In this document: in pieces, positions 1 to 7,609 of the stretch
Numbering within the stretch: position 1 is the first letter of the stretch
Layout: every line of letters begins with the position of its first letter
DNA from: Methanobacterium bryantii
GTDB taxonomy: Archaea > Methanobacteriota > Methanobacteria > Methanobacteriales > Methanobacteriaceae
Direction: 5' to 3'
Assembly (NCBI RefSeq): GCF_002287175.1
Contig: NZ_LMVM01000001.1
Location: 644,303-708,302, forward strand
DNA: 64,000 bases
Made by a program: the position numbers and the translations under genes
Notes under the pieces: model-generated
Told to the model about the DNA's origin: nothing
Databases searched by the model: none
The model's input: the letters and a program-made list of their open reading frames with translations, nothing else

Positions 1-327
1 GCAGCTGTCATTTTCTACGATTGTCAAAAGCTTTTCATCGGTTATATTGAGTTGTTTAATGGCTATTTTTCCTGCCATGTATCCTATAGCTGTTCCTGGG
101 CAAATATGGCCATGGAATTTGACAACATCTAAAAATTTTCTATTTTTAGTGTTCAGGAAAATTTCTGATTTTCCTTCAACATCTAAAAATTTTCTATTTT
201 TAGGGCCTTTGAAAACTTTGTTTTCGGGGTGCAAATCGTAGATTTGCAGGTTTTTATTTTTGGGGAGATAAAATGTATTACTTAGTTTATCTTCCGAAAA
301 ATGACATATTTTCTTTGATTTTTCCAT
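1..327 (-). CDS. FmdE-family metal-binding protein, C-terminus cut by window edge
   Basis: Open for 109 codons from an ATG at 327 down to base 1, so the 3' part lies outside the window. Residues 71-78 read FHGHICPG, followed by GYMAGK; this is the hallmark His/Cys metal-binding motif of the FmdE family (named after formylmethanofuran dehydrogenase subunit E, though most members have no proven role in that enzyme). The motif normally lies close to the N-terminus. Here it is preceded by about 70 residues, of which roughly 26-68 are encoded by a string of five short palindromes (129-247), including an 18-codon tandem duplication that repeats KNRKFLDV. I infer that this segment is an in-frame repeat insertion and not part of the ancestral protein. 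The gene could be decaying; nothing visible breaks the frame. Confidence 0.75.
   Translation of the reverse strand, partial: MEKSKKICHFSEDKLSNTFYLPKNKNLQIYDLHPENKVFKGPKNRKFLDVEGKSEIFLNTKNRKFLDVVKFHGHICPGTAIGYMAGKIAIKQLNITDEKLLTIVENDSC
129..247. repeat. Palindromic elements inside the FmdE-like gene
   Basis: Five hairpins in 119 bp: CTAAAAAT/ATTTTTAG at 129-149 and again at 183-203 (54 bp apart, in frame), GAAAAT/ATTTTC at 157-173, GAAAAC-TTT-GTTTTC at 211-225, and GCAAATC-GTA-GATTTGC at 231-247. They belong to the same family as the intergenic hairpin mosaics elsewhere in the window, but here they are translated. Confidence 0.85.
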
Positions 328-1239
328 TTTATCACCTGTCCTCAATTTCACGTGATTTTTATTTCCAAATAGTTTTAAGAACATATGGGCTGCAATAAGT
401 AATAGTTAAATTATTTTTAATTATTTATTGCTTTTAAAGACTTCCTGCTTATTGTTGCAATTGGTTCTCGATTTTTTCCTATTTTGGATTAATAATAATC
501 TTAGAGAGTGTGCACTGCATGTATGAATTTCTTTAAGCCATTTATTGTATTTTATTTCATTTTCCATGTTTTATGCCTATTTAAACTTTATTTTGAATAA
601 TTACTGTTCAAATCGGTTTATCCTTATTTCATGATTTAGGAATAAGATGAATACAGTCCTAAAAATATTCCATTTTTATCTTATAAAACTTGGTATGATG
701 TGATATTATGTAAAAATAAGTGGTAAAATCCATATTATGTTTTATTAACATTTGAATATAGATAATATCGTGTGTATTCTGGGCGCCTCTATTTTAAACT
801 TTCTAAACATTACATTACCACTAATAATCATTAAATTTTAACCTATATAAATATTAGCTTTTTATTAAATAGTATTAATATTTCAATTAAATTTAAATGA
901 AAATTATTACGATATCTCTATGGATTTCTGGGCTAATTGTAAAAATATTTTATTTTATATTCGTAATTTCTATAAATTAATAAGAAATAAAGTTTTTCAT
1001 CTTTTAGAGTAATAAATATACTTATTTATTACTAAAAAGCAAGTATTGGGGTTAAAAGTAATAATAAAAATAAAATAGAAAGTGTTAAATATATTGAAAA
1101 CCAATTTTCTGTCTGTGATGGCAAAACCACTGTAAAGTATTATTTAAACACGAATTCGTTGGCATAATTATTAATTAATCCCTCTTTGCCATCACTTTTT
1201 CTTCTTAAATATAACTTAACCTTCAATTGAGGTGTTAAA
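328..1239. other. Gene-free AT-rich stretch
   Basis: About 0.9 kb between the divergent FmdE-like gene and the first small-protein gene. I see only very AT-rich sequence plus, at its right end, the inverted repeat listed separately (1115-1195). No convincing coding frame or RNA gene was found. Confidence 0.5.
1115..1195 (+). promoter_or_regulatory. Long-range inverted repeat in the leader of the first small-protein gene
   Basis: GTGATGGCAAA at 1115-1125 is perfectly complementary to TTTGCCATCAC at 1185-1195, enclosing 59 nt. The right arm ends 45 nt before the ATG at 1240. The element could fold in an mRNA leader or be a terminator or processing site. The paralogous downstream gene also has a hairpin just ahead of its start, which favours a leader role; function is inferred only. 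Confidence 0.45.
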
Positions 1240-1467
1240 ATGGAATCTGGTAAAACAATTGAATCAAATAATATTAAAGAACAACTTATGAAACTTGGAA
1301 GAGGATCTGGAGATAAAGATACATGCATTGCATGGGTAAAATTTCCCTATAGCAAAAGCAACCTGAAAATAATAAAAGAATCATTAAAGGAACTAAATTG
1401 GAATAAAAAAGATTATAGGTTAACATATGATGAAAACATTATTTTTATAGATAAAGAACTGCTTTAG
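1240..1467 (+). CDS. Small conserved protein, paralogue of the next gene
   Basis: 75-residue soluble protein preceded by GAGGTG at a good distance from the ATG. Its core, CIAWVKFPYS followed by NLK and LNW and ending in a D-E-hydrophobic-IF strand, closely matches the 85-residue protein encoded at 1813-2070 (CVAWVTFPYS, NLK, LNW, DEDFIF). Conservation between two copies with different flanks supports real coding. I do not recognise the family. The pattern suggests a compact alpha/beta fold with one conserved Cys. The two genes are probably a local duplication, and the DNA upstream of each is also similar (about 1047-1100 and 1540-1590). Confidence 0.7.
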   Translation: MESGKTIESNNIKEQLMKLGRGSGDKDTCIAWVKFPYSKSNLKIIKESLKELNWNKKDYRLTYDENIIFIDKELL

Positions 1468-1750
1468 AAAGAGTATATTAAAAATTTTTAAATTAAGTAT
1501 ATATTTTTTAGTTAGGTATTACAATTTTGATTAAATTAGCCTTGAAAGTAATAATACGAAGTAAATAGAAAGTATTATATAGAAAAAGCACTAATTCTTC
1601 TTTGTAGTGGTAAACGCATTGATTAAGTATTACAATTAGTTAGAAATAGCTTCTTTAATTATTACTTTGCTATTTTAGCATGAATCCTCACACTAAAATA
1701 TTTTCTTAGGTATTTAAGAGATTGAATATATCAAAAACTTTTAACCAATG

Positions 1751-1798
1751 AGGTATAAGGCATTTAAATCTTATTTTAAAATTTAATGTCCTATACCT
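1751..1798 (+). promoter_or_regulatory. Hairpin directly ahead of the second small-protein gene
   Basis: Imperfect inverted repeat: the left arm begins AGGTATAAGGCATTTAAAT (1751-1769), and the right arm (1780-1798) is nearly its reverse complement, ending CCTATACCT. It finishes four bases before the GAGGG ribosome binding site at 1802-1806. If it is within the transcript it could control access to the start. A terminator role is the alternative. Confidence 0.45.
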
Positions 1799-1812
1799 TT
1801 TGAGGGATTATA

Positions 1813-2070
1813 ATGAATTACAAGGATGATGTTGAATTATTAAAAATGAAAAAAATAATAACATTAGATTTAGTAATTAAAAAATTAATAGAATTAGATT
1901 TTGACTTTGAAAAAAAAGCTACCTGTGTTGCGTGGGTAACTTTTCCATACAGTGAAGAGAATTTAAAAACAGTAGAAACTGCTTTAAGAAAGCTTAATTG
2001 GACGGCTGAAGAATACATATTAAACCATGATGAAGATTTTATTTTTGTTGAAAAAGATATAACTCATTAA
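1813..2070 (+). CDS. Small conserved protein, paralogue of the previous gene
   Basis: 85 residues, with GAGGG seven bases before the ATG. It shares with the protein at 1240-1467 the core C-[IV]-AWV-x-FPYS, then NLK, then LNW with a following Tyr, and a terminal DEDFIF strand. The N-terminal 30 residues are longer and Lys-rich. There are no membrane segments. I do not know the function. Two diverged copies, each behind a structured leader, suggest a regulated small protein and not a spurious frame. Confidence 0.7.
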   Translation: MNYKDDVELLKMKKIITLDLVIKKLIELDFDFEKKATCVAWVTFPYSEENLKTVETALRKLNWTAEEYILNHDEDFIFVEKDITH

Positions 2071-2368
2071 ACTGTTTTTTAGGGCATGCTTCTGACATTT
2101 AGCTTTGATAGTAATGGGTTTGTAATTTTATTAAGTTATAGATAATGATATGTCTTGTGGATTTAAATAGCCCCTTAATTCCATACGCCCAGAACTCCTG
2201 ATTAAAGGAAAGTTCAACATGTAAGTTAATCTTTTTGTGTAAATTTTTTCATATAATCATGTATGTCTTTTGATTCTAAGAAATCTATAAGAATGGGGTC
2301 TTCCTTAATATTCATATAGATTGTATAAATTTTATAGTAAATGAGTACATCACGGAGGAATTATCACT

Positions 2369-2848
2369 ATGATAACTGTAGAAGATGCTATGGCTAAAGA
2401 TGTAGTTAAATTTAAAGATGTTGATACAATAGCTTATGTTACAGAAGTTTTAAGGGGAAAAAATATAAGTGGGGCCCCAATAGTTGATGAAGATAATAAG
2501 GTAATTGGTATCGTAAGTGAAGGGGATATAATGAGACTTATTGAAGTTCATTCTCCTAACCTTAACCTGCTTTTACCAGCCCCATTTGATTTAATTGAAC
2601 TTCCTGTAAGAATGGAAGTTGGATATGAAGAGATAGCAAACGATGTAAGAAAGGCAGCATCTGTTTTAGTCGGCGAAATAATGACCAAAAAAGTCAGAAC
2701 CACAAAAAAAGACGCTTCAATTTCTGATGCAGCAGCATTAATGGATAAACATAACGTCAACAGGCTCCCTGTAGTTGATGAAAATAACAAATTAGTAGGT
2801 ATTGTAACAAGGGGAGATATCATAGGTGCTTTGGTGAGGAAGGAATGA
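2369..2848 (+). CDS. Tandem CBS-domain protein coupled to the CfbC-like gene
   Basis: 159 residues with two CBS domains: about 2-59, ending GIVSEGDIMRL, and about 101-157, ending GIVTRGDIIGAL, joined by a roughly 40-residue linker. CBS pairs bind adenosyl nucleotides such as AMP, ATP or SAM and act as regulatory modules. GGAGGA precedes the ATG. The stop codon overlaps the start of the downstream NifH-like gene (ATGA at 2845-2848), so the two are translationally coupled. I infer that this protein senses energy or SAM status for the reductase, or shares its regulation. Confidence 0.85.
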   Translation: MITVEDAMAKDVVKFKDVDTIAYVTEVLRGKNISGAPIVDEDNKVIGIVSEGDIMRLIEVHSPNLNLLLPAPFDLIELPVRMEVGYEEIANDVRKAASVLVGEIMTKKVRTTKKDASISDAAALMDKHNVNRLPVVDENNKLVGIVTRGDIIGALVRKE

Positions 2849-3636
2849 GTAAGCGAATTGCTATTTATGGTAAAGGTGGAATTGGAAAATCCACTATTGT
2901 TTCCAATATAGCTGCAGCCTATTCTAAAGATTATAACGTGCTTGTAATTGGATGTGACCCTAAAGCTGATACAACAAGGACTCTTATAGGTAAAAGATTG
3001 CCTACTATCCTTGATATTGTAAAAAAAAAGAAGAACGCATCCATTGAAGAGGTTTTATTTGAAGGATATGGAAATGTTAAATGTGTGGAAAGTGGAGGTC
3101 CTGAACCTGGAGTTGGATGTGCTGGAAGAGGCGTTATAGTTGCAATGGGGCTTCTAGACAAACTGGGAACATTTTCTGATGATATAGATATTATTATCTA
3201 TGACGTGCTTGGAGACGTGGTCTGCGGTGGATTTGCAGTACCTCTTAGGGAAGATTTCGCTGACGAAGTTTATATAGTGACTTCTGGGGAGTATATGGCA
3301 TTATATGCTGCCAATAATATCTGCAGGGGTATTAAAAAGCTTAAAAGTAACCTTGGAGGCATCATCTGCAACTGCCGAGGAATTGAAAATGAGGTTCAGA
3401 TTGTAAGTGAATTTGCGGGTAAAGTTGGAAGCAAGGTTATAGGTGTTATTCCTCGCAGTGAAATGGTTCAAAAGAGCGAAATCGACGCAAAGACCGTTAT
3501 TGAGAAATTTGGAGAATCTGAACAGGCTGATCTTTATAGGAAGCTTGCAAAATCTATATGCTCCAATGAAGATTTTGTTATTCCAGAACCTATGGGTGTA
3601 GATGAGTTTGATGAATTCTTTAGAGGATTTCAATAA
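2845..3636 (+). CDS. cfbC: NifH-superfamily Fe-S ATPase, probable CfbC of F430 biosynthesis
   Basis: 263 residues. The P-loop GKGGIGKST is at 9-17, CDPKAD at 37-42, and the two cluster-ligating cysteines of the NifH homodimer at C92 (GVGCAGRG) and C127 (VVCGGF). Canonical nitrogenase reductase is about 275-290 residues and sits beside nifI/nifD/nifK. None of these is present; the only partner is the CBS gene upstream. This short, stand-alone type fits group IV NifH homologues, of which CfbC supplies electrons to CfbD for reductive cyclisation of Ni-sirohydrochlorin a,c-diamide, a step in coenzyme F430 synthesis. The superfamily is certain; CfbC versus another NifH-like reductase is an inference from length and context. 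Confidence 0.8.
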   Translation: MSKRIAIYGKGGIGKSTIVSNIAAAYSKDYNVLVIGCDPKADTTRTLIGKRLPTILDIVKKKKNASIEEVLFEGYGNVKCVESGGPEPGVGCAGRGVIVAMGLLDKLGTFSDDIDIIIYDVLGDVVCGGFAVPLREDFADEVYIVTSGEYMALYAANNICRGIKKLKSNLGGIICNCRGIENEVQIVSEFAGKVGSKVIGVIPRSEMVQKSEIDAKTVIEKFGESEQADLYRKLAKSICSNEDFVIPEPMGVDEFDEFFRGFQ

Positions 3637-3681
3637 TTCCGTCACAAATCCTCAAAAACCCTGTTTTTTGCGGTTTGGAAA

Positions 3682-3821
3682 TTACAAATCTACAAATATT
3701 TGTAGATTTGTAAACTTGCGAAAAAGTCGCAAGAATTATAAATTTCCTTAACTCAAATTTTTTTTTATTTTTGAAGGGTTTTCACAATCTTTGATTGTGA
3801 TACCCAGAAATCATAGATTTC
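3682..3821. repeat. Palindromic element cluster downstream of cfbC
   Basis: A perfect 32-bp palindrome spans 3682-3713 (half-site TTACAAATCTACAAAT). CTTGCGA/TCGCAAG follows at 3715-3733, TCACAATC-TTT-GATTGTGA at 3782-3800, and GAAATC-ATA-GATTTC at 3807-3821. The cluster lies just after the cfbC stop, so the first hairpins could also help end that transcript. Confidence 0.8.
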
Positions 3822-4006
3822 ACTGATTTATTTTTTTAAAATTGAAATGTGGCACTTGTAATTGTAAGTGTCTAAGATCAGGTATTTGGGTAAAATATTA
3901 ATATTGATCTGTGATATTCTAATTTCATTTTTGTGGATATGTGCAAAAGCATTTATGTGCATTATTTCTCTAAATTTTTAATATTGTACCAAAAAGATGG
4001 TATGAA

Positions 4007-4078
4007 TCGACTTTATGTGAGTAAAAATGATATGATTTTTAAAATAATCACAGGATTAAACGATAAATATATATAGGA
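4007..4078 (+). promoter_or_regulatory. Histone gene promoter with conserved upstream block
   Basis: Bases 4009-4049 are identical over 41 nt to 10304-10344, ahead of the other histone gene, and similarity continues through the AAACGATAAATATATATA segment. That segment holds a strong archaeal TATA box (about 4065-4076), some 50 nt before the ATG. The identical part lies upstream of the TATA box, which points to a shared activator or chromatin-related control site beyond the core promoter. Confidence 0.7.
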
Positions 4079-4125
4079 TAGTTTAAATAGGATATATTGA
4101 CAAAACAAAAATGAGGTGAATGTTT

Positions 4126-4332
4126 ATGGCAGAATTACCATTAGCTCCAGTCGGAAGAATCATAAAAAATGCTGGTGCTCAAAGAGTAAGCGAAGATGCA
4201 ACAGAAGCTTTAGCAAAAGCTTTAGAAGCTAAAGGCGAAGAAATAGCAGCAGAAGCTGTTAAACTCGCAAAACACGCTGGAAGAAAAACAGTTAAAGCAT
4301 CAGACATAGAATTAGCTGTTAAAAATTTATAA
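4126..4332 (+). CDS. Archaeal histone (HMf family), copy 1
   Basis: 68 residues, the usual size of a single histone fold. MAELPLAPVGRIIKNAGAQR and the C-terminal AGRKTVKASDIELA strand-loop-helix match HMfA/HMfB-type DNA-wrapping histones. The upstream in-frame ATG at 4120 overlaps the GAGGTGA binding site, so the ATG at 4126 (seven bases after GAGGTG) is the better start and gives the canonical N-terminus. The protein is near-identical to the histone at 10421-10627, differing mainly in helix 2, so homo- and heterodimers are likely. A hairpin pair follows the gene (4370-4438). Confidence 0.95.
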   Translation: MAELPLAPVGRIIKNAGAQRVSEDATEALAKALEAKGEEIAAEAVKLAKHAGRKTVKASDIELAVKNL

Positions 4333-4369
4333 ATTTTTTTAATGTAGCCAAATCTTGGCAGGGTATGCC

Positions 4370-4438
4370 TTAAACACTGTTAGTGTTTAAAGCCGGTGAA
4401 TTCAGGTTCAGCGGCTGCAGAAGTTTTATAAACTTCTG
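4370..4438. repeat. Two palindromic elements after histone copy 1
   Basis: TTAAACACT-GTT-AGTGTTTAA at 4370-4390 and CAGAAGTTT-TAT-AAACTTCTG at 4418-4438. Both have 9-bp perfect arms and 3-nt loops, the design seen across the window. An open frame starting within them (4383-4568) looks fortuitous. The remaining bases to 4742 hold nothing I can identify. Confidence 0.75.
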
Positions 4439-4742
4439 TAAGGCTCTACTTTTTATTTTTCACTTAAATCTATTCAAATTAACATGCTGCTGTAAAATAC
4501 TCATACTTTTTTTAAACTGTTTTAATTTTAAGCTCATTAAACCTAAAATTAACTTTTTCAAAAATTAGGATTAGCAGTTATAAAAAGAGTTATTGATTGT
4601 CATGTAGACGTATTTGGATTGAATCAGAACTGATAACAGTTCAATATTTCTATCTTCAAATGAAAAAAATGAATTTTAAATTATAAGATTGATTTAATCT
4701 TAAAATTGATTGTTTTAAATAACTTTATTTTGTAATAAGTAT

Positions 4743-4958
4743 CTATAAGTCATTAGCTGTTTTTTCCTGGTTTAAAATCATCCTCGTTGTAGTTACACTC
4801 TTTGCACGGGAAAGAATTTCGCTGTGACCATCAGACTTAATTTTTGCCTTAATTTCTTCAAGTAATTCTTTTAATTCAGCGGGCTTGCATGAATATGCTT
4901 TGTTTAATAAATCTTCTGAGTTTTCTTTTGTTTTATTATTATATTTCTTAAATTTCAT
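4743..4958 (-). CDS. Small helical protein with AYxCKP motif, copy 1
   Basis: 71 residues, charged, predicted mainly helical. It has a clear paralogue at 26706-26897: both share LL-x2-AY-x-CKP, then a Leu-rich helix, an H, and a final RAK-x-V-x-T segment. That conservation across 22 kb supports a real gene family. A weak GGTTAG site precedes the ATG. There are no known domain or membrane segments. The single conserved Cys and the amphipathic helices could suit a small adaptor or nucleic-acid-associated protein, but I do not recognise it. Confidence 0.65.
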   Translation of the reverse strand: MKFKKYNNKTKENSEDLLNKAYSCKPAELKELLEEIKAKIKSDGHSEILSRAKSVTTTRMILNQEKTANDL

Positions 4959-5534
4959 TTGTCTAACCTTTTAAAATTCTAAGATTTTAGAGTATACATG
5001 TTTATATTAGTTAGTAGTGTCTAATTTGATTTTAAATGTCAATTGAGTTATCTATAGTAATTTTTGTTCTTTCTGGACTTAATTATCGTTTTATAGGAAT
5101 TTATCAATAGTTAAGATATTTGTAGATTTTTAAATCCCTACATTTTGAATATTTTTGTTAAATCTAATGATTTAATAAAACTCAATAAGCCTTAAAAAGT
5201 GTTTAATTAGTTATAGTCATTAATTTTTACATTATACTAATATACATTACAGTTTTAGCTATTTAACCAAAATATATTAATATATTTCGGAAATAGTGAT
5301 TAATATATCATGGGAAATAGTATTTAAATAATAATATTTTTGGGAAATAAAAACATTTTAAGATCTTTTTTTTGGATATTTAGAGAAAATTAAGTTGTAT
5401 AAATGAAATAGCAATTTATTTTGGGGGAATATACTTAATTACATTCTTTAAAAACTTAATCACCTATAAAATCCCTGTTTTAGTAATGCAAAAAAACAAT
5501 AATAAAAATATACATAGTATTACATGGTGGAAGT
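4959..5534. other. Gene-free AT-rich stretch before cysK
   Basis: About 0.58 kb between the divergent small gene and cysK. It is AT-rich with several TATA-like runs that would suit the cysK promoter. I see no repeat of the window's families and no RNA gene. Confidence 0.4.
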
Positions 5535-6521
5535 ATGGTGAAGATACCTGAGTTAAAAAGAGGAATAGCAGATAATACAACAGAACTTATAGGTAACACT
5601 CCTTTGGTAAGGTTAAACAAAATTAATGAAGGGGCAGATGCAGAAATTATAGCGAAATTAGAATCTTTCAACCCTTTAAGCAGCGTAAAAGATAGGATAG
5701 GGGTTGCAATGGTTGAATATGGGGAGGAACAGGGTTTAATTAATAAAGATACTGTACTGGTAGAACCTACAAGTGGGAATACAGGTATAGCTCTTGCATT
5801 TGTTGCAGCGGCAAAGGGTTATAAATTGATTCTTACAATGCCTGATACAATGTCAATAGAGCGGCGGAAGCTGCTTGCACTTTTTGGGGCTGAAATTGTA
5901 CTCACCCATGGTGCAGGTGGAATGAAAGGTGCAGTAGCAAAAGCTGAAGAACTTGCAGAAAACACACCCAATGCTGTTATGCTGCAGCAGTTTAAAAACC
6001 CTGCAAACCCTAAAATTCACAGGGAAACAACTGCACATGAACTATTAAGAGATACTGGCGGTAAAGTTGATATCGTAGTGGCAGGTGTAGGCACTGGTGG
6101 AACAATAACTGGTATTGCAGAAGTTTTAAAGGAAAAAAATCCTGATTTTAAAGCAGTTGCAGTTGAACCTGTTAATTCCCCAGTTCTATCTGGTGGGCAA
6201 CCAGGGCCTCACAAAATACAGGGAATTGGTGCGGGTTTTGTTCCTGATGTGCTTAGAAAAGATTTGATTGATGAAATTATAAAAGTTGAAGATGACGATG
6301 CTGCAAAAACTATGTTGATGCTGGCAAGAAAAGAAGGAATCTTTGCGGGTATATCATCGGGAGCCGCAACATGGGCCGCCCTTAAACTGGCTAAAAGAGA
6401 GGAAAATAAAGGTAAAAGAATTGTTGTAATACTTCCAGATACTGGAGAAAGGTATTTGAGCATGGAATGGGTATTTGAAGAAGTATTCAACGAATATGAA
6501 ACTGAAGAATTTACAAATTAA
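5535..6521 (+). CDS. cysK: Cysteine synthase (O-acetylserine or O-phosphoserine sulfhydrylase)
   Basis: 328 residues of the fold-type II PLP enzymes that make cysteine from an activated serine and sulfide. The PLP lysine is K52 in NPLSSVKDR, the substrate loop SGNTG is at 80-84, and a glycine-rich phosphate loop GTGGT lies near 183. A GGTGGA site precedes the ATG at 5535. In methanogens cysteine may also come from Sep-tRNA, so free cysteine synthesis could serve the convergent glutamyl-cysteine genes at 6623-9108. That metabolic link is inferred from context. The CysK/CysM subfamily and the activated-serine donor cannot be settled by eye. Confidence 0.92.
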   Translation: MVKIPELKRGIADNTTELIGNTPLVRLNKINEGADAEIIAKLESFNPLSSVKDRIGVAMVEYGEEQGLINKDTVLVEPTSGNTGIALAFVAAAKGYKLILTMPDTMSIERRKLLALFGAEIVLTHGAGGMKGAVAKAEELAENTPNAVMLQQFKNPANPKIHRETTAHELLRDTGGKVDIVVAGVGTGGTITGIAEVLKEKNPDFKAVAVEPVNSPVLSGGQPGPHKIQGIGAGFVPDVLRKDLIDEIIKVEDDDAAKTMLMLARKEGIFAGISSGAATWAALKLAKREENKGKRIVVILPDTGERYLSMEWVFEEVFNEYETEEFTN

Positions 6522-6622
6522 GGTTAAATTCTCCTCGGGTTTTATCAGAATTTGATCAGGGCTTGACTACAGCACTGTCAAATTTGACTTCTTCAACTAC
6601 TTTCTAGCCTAACTCTTTTTTA

Positions 6623-7609
6623 TCAAAACCTTAATAAATCAAGTATTTTATTCTCAACATGTCTATTTTGACCTTTATATGGAAAATTATGGGGATAAAG
6701 TACTGGGTTGAAATTTAATTCAATAATGCTGTGGTTGTTTTTATCTGGCTTTGCTTTTATATCATGGATGATCATGTCCACCCCACAGATCTTCGCGCCT
6801 ACTGCCTTTGTTGAGTTTACGGCGATGATCTTGTAATGTTCCAGCACATCATCCGTAAAATCGATGCTGTCACCACCTGTACTGATATTGGAATTTTCCC
6901 TGAGATATACAATTTCTCCACTATTTGGAACATAAGATATGTTTTTCATTTGAGAAGCCAGGTAATTCTCTTCAACTGGACCTATGCTGATTTTCTCAAG
7001 TGGAGTTAAATACCCTTTACCCCTCATAGGATTCATATTTTTTTCAAAAACCAGTTCTTTAATGTTTTGTGTTCCATCACCTACAACATTTGCCGGAACT
7101 CGGTGCATCACTGCCGCAACTTCATCGTCAATTACTAGAAATCTATATTCTTTCCCTGGTATGAATTCTTCAATCATAACAGAGTTATCATAGCTTAATG
7201 CATGTGTAACTGCTTTTATATATTCTTCTTTAGACTTTAAACATTTTAATATTAGAACACCGTCTCCAAAATTAGTGGATTTAGGTTTTATCACAATATC
7301 TTTATGTATAAAGTTGGAATATTTATCTAGAGCTTTATTTATATTGTCCACGGTTACACTGGAAGGCACATTAATGTTATGCTCCTTAAGAACCAACTTT
7401 GTTATTTCTTTGTTTTCCATGATCAAGGGGGCTATATATGTATCTACAGAGGTTTTTGTAGCCTGCTTAACGTATTCAACGTTATTTCCTTTTTTTAAGC
7501 GAATGAAGTTATCATCAGGGTCAAGTACTTCTACTTCAACTCCCCTTTTTAAAGCTTCATTTATAACAATTTGAGTTGAAAGTTCTAGTCTTTCATAGTT
7601 TGTTTGCAT
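6623..7609 (-). CDS. ATP-grasp glutathione synthetase, C-terminal half of a GshF-type enzyme
   Basis: 328-residue ATP-grasp protein equivalent to the C-terminal domain of bifunctional GshF (GshAB). It begins near LELSTQ and EYVKQATKTS, which occur at the domain junction in GshF, and contains KPKSTNFGDG, EEFIPGKEYRFLVI, NSNISTGGDSID and the metal-binding IIELNFNP. It would add glycine to gamma-glutamylcysteine. The ATG at 7607-7609 lies inside the end of the upstream ligase gene in another frame, with its own GAGGCGG three bases upstream. This indicates a genuine coupled gene and not a sequencing frameshift. Confidence 0.88.
   Translation of the reverse strand: MQTNYERLELSTQIVINEALKRGVEVEVLDPDDNFIRLKKGNNVEYVKQATKTSVDTYIAPLIMENKEITKLVLKEHNINVPSSVTVDNINKALDKYSNFIHKDIVIKPKSTNFGDGVLILKCLKSKEEYIKAVTHALSYDNSVMIEEFIPGKEYRFLVIDDEVAAVMHRVPANVVGDGTQNIKELVFEKNMNPMRGKGYLTPLEKISIGPVEENYLASQMKNISYVPNSGEIVYLRENSNISTGGDSIDFTDDVLEHYKIIAVNSTKAVGAKICGVDMIIHDIKAKPDKNNHSIIELNFNPVLYPHNFPYKGQNRHVENKILDLLRF

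Noticed and set aside
47..241. 64-codon plus-strand frame at the window start
   Set aside because: Antisense shadow of the FmdE-like gene, whose conserved motif is on the minus strand.
2845..3636. Nitrogenase reductase (nifH) with nitrogen fixation locus
   Set aside because: No nifI, nifD, nifK or nifE/N genes follow and the protein is of the short group IV type, so CfbC is preferred.
4383..4568. 61-codon frame after histone copy 1
   Set aside because: Starts inside palindromic elements and shows no ribosome site or recognisable features; composition typical of random AT-rich DNA.
5480..5671. Minus-strand frame across the cysK start
   Set aside because: Antisense to the strongly conserved cysteine synthase N-terminus.
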